A stretch of DNA of 11,379 bases from CAYMSF01 sp964542255 (GTDB lineage: Bacteria; Verrucomicrobiota; Lentisphaeria; Victivallales; Victivallaceae). Under the pieces are notes generated by a model. That model ran no database searches. It worked only from the letters and a program-made list of their open reading frames with translations, and was not told the DNA's origin. Below are positions 6,725 to 11,379 of this stretch, one piece after another (the stretch's first letter is position 1; the number at the start of each line of letters is the position of its first letter). Where the stretch lies: positions 1 to 11,379 of the forward strand of contig CAZITV010000065.1 of assembly GCA_964542255.1 (NCBI GenBank), given 5' to 3'. The position numbers and the translations under genes are program-made.

Positions 6725-9700
6725 TTATTTCAAGTCGATGGTACCGTAATTGGTGCCGAATACATCAATTTTGCCATTGACTGTTGCTTTAATCAGCACG
6801 GCGCCGGGGGCGAACGGTTTAGTTGCGCTCTGACCTTTGATGCTTTCAAGCTTAGTTTTAAACTGCCATTTAGTTTTTTCAGCATTTACCGCGGTTAAAT
6901 CCAATTTGGATTGACCATTAATGCTCAACTGCGGCATGGTATAGGTTTGAAACAACTCGACGGCGACCGAATCCACCGGTTTTAGTGAATCAAAATTTAT
7001 CACCATTTCATCGCCAATTTTTACCGGTGCGTCATTAGTATAGACGATATATTCGGGTTTGTCAAACATCCCAATAAAAGCAAACTCAATGTTAGCGCCA
7101 TGGACATCAAAACGGCAGATGGTGTTTTTGATATCCTTGGCGATGCTGCCTTTGAAACTGTAATATCCCGGTAATATTTTTGAAACTAGAGTCATAACGG
7201 GATAGTTAAATCCGCCGACATTAGGGGTATAAATTGAATAATATCCGCCTTTATGTTCAGCCTTGAGGATTTGCATGCAGAGATAGGGATAGTCCTTTTC
7301 AATATCAACATAGCGGATGAGCGCGCCGCCGGACTTGTCCGCTTTTTTTGTAATGATAAAACCATTGTCGGTGGTTTTGGCATCAACATCTGACGCACGC
7401 CACTGCTGCTTGTTAATATCGCCCGCCTCAAAATTAGCTTTATCATATTTCCATAGTGCAGTGGCGGTTTCATCAATTACCGCGGCGGCAAGTTTGCCGT
7501 TATTTTTTACGGTAAATACTGAATCAATGACTTTAACTTTGAGTCCAGGCCGGATATTTTCGATGATATACCAATCACCAACGGCCGCGCCGTCGGCGGC
7601 GGGATTGGAGCCCGGGGTCAGAGTAAGACGGCACCCGCCGCCACCACCGGCAAAGGGATCGGTATCTTGGATGGTGTAGTATTTATTAATCCGCGGAAAA
7701 TAGACTTTCAGACCTTCATAATACGGTTGATTAGAGTAAGCCTCCATCGGGGTATTGGTTAAAATAAAATTGGGTTTTTCGGTGTCAAACTTCATTACCT
7801 GATGGTAACCGGCGATAAACTGAGCGGGGGTGGCCAAAGTTATTTTGAGATTACCGTCAGCAAGTTTTTCCATTGTGCCGATTGGATAACTTTCATAATT
7901 TTTGTGATAATCTTTGCCGTCGCGGGTGACTTCAATCATGATGTACTGCCCTTCAACCGCGGCTTTAGCCCAATTCCCTTCCGGCTTGACAATCAGTGCC
8001 GCTTGTTTGCGGTCGCCGGAGATGTCGCCAATTAGATCAACCAGCGTGCCGTTATAAGCGCCGGCTCCGGTAAGTTTTTGGCCGTCTGCCTCAAGAATGG
8101 TGCCGCCGATCATATGCATCCGGAGTATTGCGCCTTTGTTGTCGCGGCGGATTAGCGCGTAATTGGCATCGGTAGCGCCTTGCGGGACGTTAAGTTTGGC
8201 GTTTTTGGTTTGATAGAAGATGGTATCGGTATTGCCGTCGCGGGTTTTTATTTCCAGCACCGCCGCATCAGGATTCTCCAATATTTTTTTAACGGAGAGC
8301 ACGGGTGAATCAGCTTTGAGTTTGGCGCCGTCAATAATATTGATAAAACGGCTGTTTAAATTGGTGCCGGCGCGGCGCTGGATGACGTAATCCATCGCAT
8401 CTTCAAATCCTGCGACCTTGCCGTGCAATTGTTCACCATTCGGCAAATCTAAGAAGAAAGCATTACCCCAATAGGGTGATTTTGCGCTGATAATATTGGT
8501 GCCGCCGGTGACCGGGATATGATGCAGATTTAACTTTACCTTGGCAAAGTCCTCGCCATTGGGACGGGTTACGCTTTTACCATCCGGCAATTTACTAAAA
8601 CGGTAATAATCAGTCATAAAACTCGCTACGGCAGGATTGTCAATCACGCCGTGGTCGCCGACTTTAACAATTTCTTTAAATGAAACATTGTCGGAATCAA
8701 CCCGGTTGGTAACAAGTTCCGCTTTGAAGCCGGCTTCCGCCAAATTTGCGGCGGTTTTGCCGGCTTTGGGAAACGTATCACCAATTCTTTCGCCCCAAAA
8801 CGAATAATACAAGGTATGTTTTTTGCCGCCTGCCACAGTGAGCAGGTCAACAACATAACCGTCACGCTCTTGCGTTTCCACACCGATAAACGCCCGGCGG
8901 AAATTGGTTATTCCCGGCAGTTTGACCATATCAAAACTGCCAAAATCTCTCGCTTCAAGCACTTGAAACACCGCGTCGTCACTGCCCGGCACGCCGGCTT
9001 TGAACGCGACACAGTCTGAGGAGCCGCGATTGTCGCCCCAGCCCGTACCGGTACCAACGTCATTCACCATCAGCGCATTTTGCCGCGCCGTGTTGTGGTT
9101 TAATATCCAACTGGGACAACCGAAACCTTTGGCTTGGCTTTCAGTAATAACCTTGTTGGGGAAATTCATTTTGCTCATCAACGCGGCTTCGCGTTCGCTA
9201 GTCAATGCCCACCACGGTGCATAACCGCCGGGGCGCAATACCGGGACACCGTCAAAGAATGCCGACATTCCCAGCATATCCTGACCGTTATGACCGGTTG
9301 CTTTTGAATAATGCAGCGAAGTTTGCAGTCTTTTGCCATCGGCGCCGACGGACATAATCCCAACGCCATATCCCGGCCAGTTGCAGCTGGGAGTCATGGC
9401 GCGTTTTGCGGTAGTTTTCGCGTCATCGAATTTAAAATTAAAGTATTTTAAGTACTTATTGATATCGCCGAATTGTTCATGCTGGTCGCCAAATTCCAAA
9501 TAGATGCCGCGGGTGGTAACCAGATCCAGATGCTGCGTTGAAGCCAATTTATAAAAGGGCGTGTCTGTCAGAAAATTGGGCACTAACGCGGAGAAGCCGG
9601 TGGGACTGCTCATATAATTGTAAAAATATCCCGTCATCATACTCATATAATTTTGCGCGCCTTCGCCGTTCATCCCGTCATAATAGTGATGATTGAATAG

Positions 9701-10888
9701 TGCAGCTTCATTGCCTGAACCGGCGAAATCCAGCATCAGCTTGTCCTTGACAATAATCGCGCCGAATAGAATATCTTTGTAGCTGGCATCCTGATAGTTG
9801 GCAATCAACTTTTGCTGAAAAATCTGTTTATATGCCAGAATTATTTCGGCAACCAGCTTCTTATTGATTTTTTCCGCTAAAGCATTTTCATCGCCGTATT
9901 TCTGCTTTGAATAGTATTTAAACGCCGGATGGTGGCGCAATCTGGCATACGGTTCAAGCCAAATCGGTTCCTGCATCATATTCAACCACCCCCAACTGCC
10001 GGTGGGCATTCGGCGGTTCCAAACCCCCAGGTCAGTAACGGTAAAAATATTGGGTTCGCGTTTGGCAGTCCACTCAGCGCGGGTCAAGCCGATTCCGCCT
10101 TTGCCCTGATGAATGATGTTGCTGTATGATAACGGCAAACCATAATAAGTATCAGACGCATGGTCAAGAATCAACGCGGCTTTGTAGGGATATAGCGGAT
10201 TGCCGCTCTGGGCGAAGTATTTTGTATAGGCAGCAACAATGTTTGCATGATTAACCCAGGTGTTGTTATTGAATAGGTTTTCAATGAACAGATCAAATTT
10301 TTCGCCGTCTTTATCGGTATAAACGGTACAGGGTATTTCGCGGATGGTGTCATCCAGATATTGAAATTTAAAACTGCTATTGGGTTTTAGATCGTAATTG
10401 GCGGGATAATCCGGACCGCGGTACAGTACTTTTTTGCAGCAGACGGTAACGCCGCGATCAATATTCTTGGCATCATAATCAACCTTAAACAAATCCGATT
10501 TGCAGAATGGGCATAAGTTCACCAGATAGCGTTCACCTTTGGACGTGCGCCCGGCAGTCTGACTCATCGGAGTAGCCATCGGATTCATTTTGCCATGCGG
10601 CTGGGCAAATGGCGAAATATTTTTGGGGAATCGTTTGATAATATCGGCATCGGTTGGTTCGGCAGATGACAATTTGGCTAACGCCGCGTCATTCACCGCA
10701 TCTTTCCACTGTTTGCTTTGCGTCTCTGTATCGGCTTTGAATAAAGTCGCCCCATCCAGTTTGGCGATTTCGCCACCGGGCATGGTTTGCAGCATTTTTT
10801 CACCGCGGGTTGGAGCAAAATAACCAGAGTCAGCAGCCGTTAGCGAAAACGTGCCGGCAACGAGCAAAGCCAATGCGATTGCGTTCAT
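6725..10888 (-). CDS. Secreted heparinase II/III-like polysaccharide lyase, multidomain
   Basis: The 1387-residue protein looks like a heparinase II/III-type polysaccharide lyase, which would cleave uronate-containing glycans by beta-elimination. Residues 1-19 form a signal peptide (hydrophobic IALALLVAGTFSLTA), so it should act outside the cytoplasm. A small cysteine motif CPFC (126-129) with CC (150-151) resembles a zinc ribbon. An alpha-helical toroid spans about 190-500, including NHHYYDGMNGEGAQNY (399-414), a candidate active-site region, and FGDQHEQFGD (466-475). A beta-sandwich follows, with TGHNGQDMLGMSAFFDG (531-547) corresponding to the heparinase-type histidine/aspartate block. Beta-rich regions continue to about 1135. 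Residues 1145-1387 (6728-7456) are a separate domain duplicated in the next gene. The specific substrate (heparin-like, alginate-like or other) is not shown by sequence. The ATG at 10888 has AAGGA about 6 nt upstream. At nearly 1400 residues it is longer than typical heparinases because of the added C-terminal regions. The gene opens the operon, after a leader of about 200 nt. Confidence 0.85.
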   Translation of the reverse strand: MNAIALALLVAGTFSLTAADSGYFAPTRGEKMLQTMPGGEIAKLDGATLFKADTETQSKQWKDAVNDAALAKLSSAEPTDADIIKRFPKNISPFAQPHGKMNPMATPMSQTAGRTSKGERYLVNLCPFCKSDLFKVDYDAKNIDRGVTVCCKKVLYRGPDYPANYDLKPNSSFKFQYLDDTIREIPCTVYTDKDGEKFDLFIENLFNNNTWVNHANIVAAYTKYFAQSGNPLYPYKAALILDHASDTYYGLPLSYSNIIHQGKGGIGLTRAEWTAKREPNIFTVTDLGVWNRRMPTGSWGWLNMMQEPIWLEPYARLRHHPAFKYYSKQKYGDENALAEKINKKLVAEIILAYKQIFQQKLIANYQDASYKDILFGAIIVKDKLMLDFAGSGNEAALFNHHYYDGMNGEGAQNYMSMMTGYFYNYMSSPTGFSALVPNFLTDTPFYKLASTQHLDLVTTRGIYLEFGDQHEQFGDINKYLKYFNFKFDDAKTTAKRAMTPSCNWPGYGVGIMSVGADGKRLQTSLHYSKATGHNGQDMLGMSAFFDGVPVLRPGGYAPWWALTSEREAALMSKMNFPNKVITESQAKGFGCPSWILNHNTARQNALMVNDVGTGTGWGDNRGSSDCVAFKAGVPGSDDAVFQVLEARDFGSFDMVKLPGITNFRRAFIGVETQERDGYVVDLLTVAGGKKHTLYYSFWGERIGDTFPKAGKTAANLAEAGFKAELVTNRVDSDNVSFKEIVKVGDHGVIDNPAVASFMTDYYRFSKLPDGKSVTRPNGEDFAKVKLNLHHIPVTGGTNIISAKSPYWGNAFFLDLPNGEQLHGKVAGFEDAMDYVIQRRAGTNLNSRFINIIDGAKLKADSPVLSVKKILENPDAAVLEIKTRDGNTDTIFYQTKNAKLNVPQGATDANYALIRRDNKGAILRMHMIGGTILEADGQKLTGAGAYNGTLVDLIGDISGDRKQAALIVKPEGNWAKAAVEGQYIMIEVTRDGKDYHKNYESYPIGTMEKLADGNLKITLATPAQFIAGYHQVMKFDTEKPNFILTNTPMEAYSNQPYYEGLKVYFPRINKYYTIQDTDPFAGGGGGCRLTLTPGSNPAADGAAVGDWYIIENIRPGLKVKVIDSVFTVKNNGKLAAAVIDETATALWKYDKANFEAGDINKQQWRASDVDAKTTDNGFIITKKADKSGGALIRYVDIEKDYPYLCMQILKAEHKGGYYSIYTPNVGGFNYPVMTLVSKILPGYYSFKGSIAKDIKNTICRFDVHGANIEFAFIGMFDKPEYIVYTNDAPVKIGDEMVINFDSLKPVDSVAVELFQTYTMPQLSINGQSKLDLTAVNAEKTKWQFKTKLESIKGQSATKPFAPGAVLIKATVNGKIDVFGTNYGTIDLK
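6728..7456 (-). repeat. C-terminal domain shared with the adjacent 269-residue protein
   Basis: This stretch encodes lyase residues 1145-1387 and is the paralogue of 5887-6612 in the next gene. The strongest conservation is in the middle (about 66 of 86 residues identical by hand alignment from the EFAF block to KLES), weaker around residues 1195-1240. It ends exactly at the C-terminus in both proteins (TNYGTI plus two or three residues). I know no named family for it. Confidence 0.85.
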
Positions 10889-11085
10889 TTTTTATCCTTG
10901 TTTTAAAGCGCCGGTGCTGTAAATTTTGCGTAGCCGACACGATGGTTTGTTATATAAGTAAGACGACGTGGCTTATAAGTAGCAATCTTTACTATCTTTT
11001 AGAATGCTCCTCAGTATTACAACTATATTATGCGTCATTTGCATTTTTTCTAGCTTCTTATTATACAGCATCATTGCAGTACAGA
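10889..11085 (-). promoter_or_regulatory. Leader and candidate promoter of the lyase operon
   Basis: This 197-nt region lies between the hairpin and the lyase ATG and holds no gene. It is AT-rich. On the minus strand an exact TATAAT (complement of 11060-11065) is preceded by CTG, with no convincing TTGACA at 16-18 bp; a second weaker CATAAT lies near 11025-11035. The lyase ribosome-binding site AAGGA is the complement of 10895-10899. If transcription starts near 11053, the leader would be about 165 nt. I see no recognisable riboswitch. Confidence 0.35.
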
Positions 11086-11122
11086 AGCTGTTAAGAAAAA
11101 CATTAAGCTTTTCTTAACAGCT
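11086..11122. terminator. Perfect 14-bp stem hairpin downstream of the pseudopilin-like gene
   Basis: The arms AGCTGTTAAGAAAA (11086-11099) and TTTTCTTAACAGCT (11109-11122) are exactly complementary around a 9-nt loop, and two more pairs can form outside a single mismatch. The hairpin begins 30 nt after the stop codon at 11153, the right place for a terminator of that minus-strand gene. No T-tract follows on the minus strand, so it may be an imperfect intrinsic terminator, an mRNA-stabilising hairpin or a palindromic protein-binding site. Confidence 0.6.
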
Positions 11123-11152
11123 CCTAAAAATGTAAAAGATATATTATCACCA

Positions 11153-11379
11153 CTATTTGGTATCAAATCCAAAATACTCGGATTTATTCTGCGTCCAGTA
11201 ATTGGGAATCCTAGCCGCGTCAGTCAAAAAATCCAACATTGTTAATGTACTGGAGTGGCCATCGGCAAAAGAGACATTACACCTCGCTGTTAAAGTCTTA
11301 TTGGTGACAAATTCACGCCGGATATTGGAGTGACGCCCCATATCAATACTGGTCCCCAAACTAATGTAACTTAATGCCG
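11153..11379 (-). CDS. Pseudopilin-like protein with C-terminal DGH motif (partial)
   Basis: Only the C-terminal part is present; the frame stays open to the window's right edge, so the gene's start lies outside. The visible tail contains ARCNVSFADGHSS, close to the C-terminal motif of prepilin-type proteins with an H-X9-DG signature, very abundant in Lentisphaerae and Planctomycetes. Here the position ten residues before the aspartate is leucine, not the expected histidine. After the motif come TLTMLDFLTD and a short tail ending YFGFDTK. Full-length members begin with a type IV pilin-like methylation motif and a hydrophobic helix, not visible here. The role of these proteins is not settled; they are often next to polysaccharide-degradation genes. 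A hairpin follows the stop. Confidence 0.7.
   Translation of the reverse strand, partial: ALSYISLGTSIDMGRHSNIRREFVTNKTLTARCNVSFADGHSSTLTMLDFLTDAARIPNYWTQNKSEYFGFDTK

Noticed and set aside
10810..11094. A 94-residue plus-strand frame over the lyase start and leader
   Set aside because: It overlaps the lyase signal peptide and AT-rich leader and has no domain.

Overview
The window most likely comes from a Lentisphaerota-like (Victivallales-type) or related PVC-group bacterium, possibly a metagenome contig. This is inferred from the gene mix: a large secreted heparinase II/III-type polysaccharide lyase, a CBM9-like protein, a probable TIM-barrel glycoside hydrolase of the DUF6259 type, a neutral-ceramidase-like protein, a secreted nitrilase-superfamily amidase, and the end of a pseudopilin-like protein with a C-terminal DGH motif. 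All convincing genes lie on the minus strand, so transcription runs from high to low coordinates.

Right end (11379 to about 10889): the C-terminal end of a pseudopilin-like gene enters from outside. It is followed by a perfect 14-bp-stem hairpin and an untranslated stretch of roughly 200 nt with a possible promoter. Then come the 1387-residue secreted lyase (10888-6725) and, 31 nt later, a 269-residue secreted protein (6693-5884). The second protein is a free-standing paralogue of the last 243 residues of the lyase. This uncharacterised domain, duplicated within one operon, is the most distinctive protein-level observation.

Middle (5883-2654): this block is visibly richer in GC and holds a glycoside-hydrolase-like gene (5755-3578) and a CBM9-like gene (3313-2654), separated by a very AT-rich gap. 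A 61-bp direct repeat with one mismatch occurs at the start of the CBM9-like gene (3279-3339) and again upstream of the hydrolase (5811-5871). The second copy keeps the ribosome-binding site, the ATG and about 14 codons, then runs into a stop, leaving a 22-codon minigene. This looks like the scar of an insertion, paralogue recombination, or an assembly junction at a repeat. Removing one repeat unit would place a CBM9-like start 38 nt after the stop of the 269-residue gene, restoring a compact operon.

Left end (2638-1): a signal-peptide-bearing nitrilase-family amidase (2638-1586) starts 15 nt after the CBM9-like stop. After a 143-nt gap comes a neutral-ceramidase-like amidohydrolase (1442-114) with a strong AGGAGG site. 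The last 113 bp contain no gene.

Working model (inference): secreted lyase and accessory proteins depolymerise and bind an acidic, perhaps N-acylated, polysaccharide or glycoconjugate. The hydrolase without a signal peptide would process imported fragments, and the two C-N hydrolases could remove N-acyl or amide substituents. The substrate cannot be told from sequence. No tRNA, rRNA, CRISPR array, transposase or complete insertion sequence was seen.
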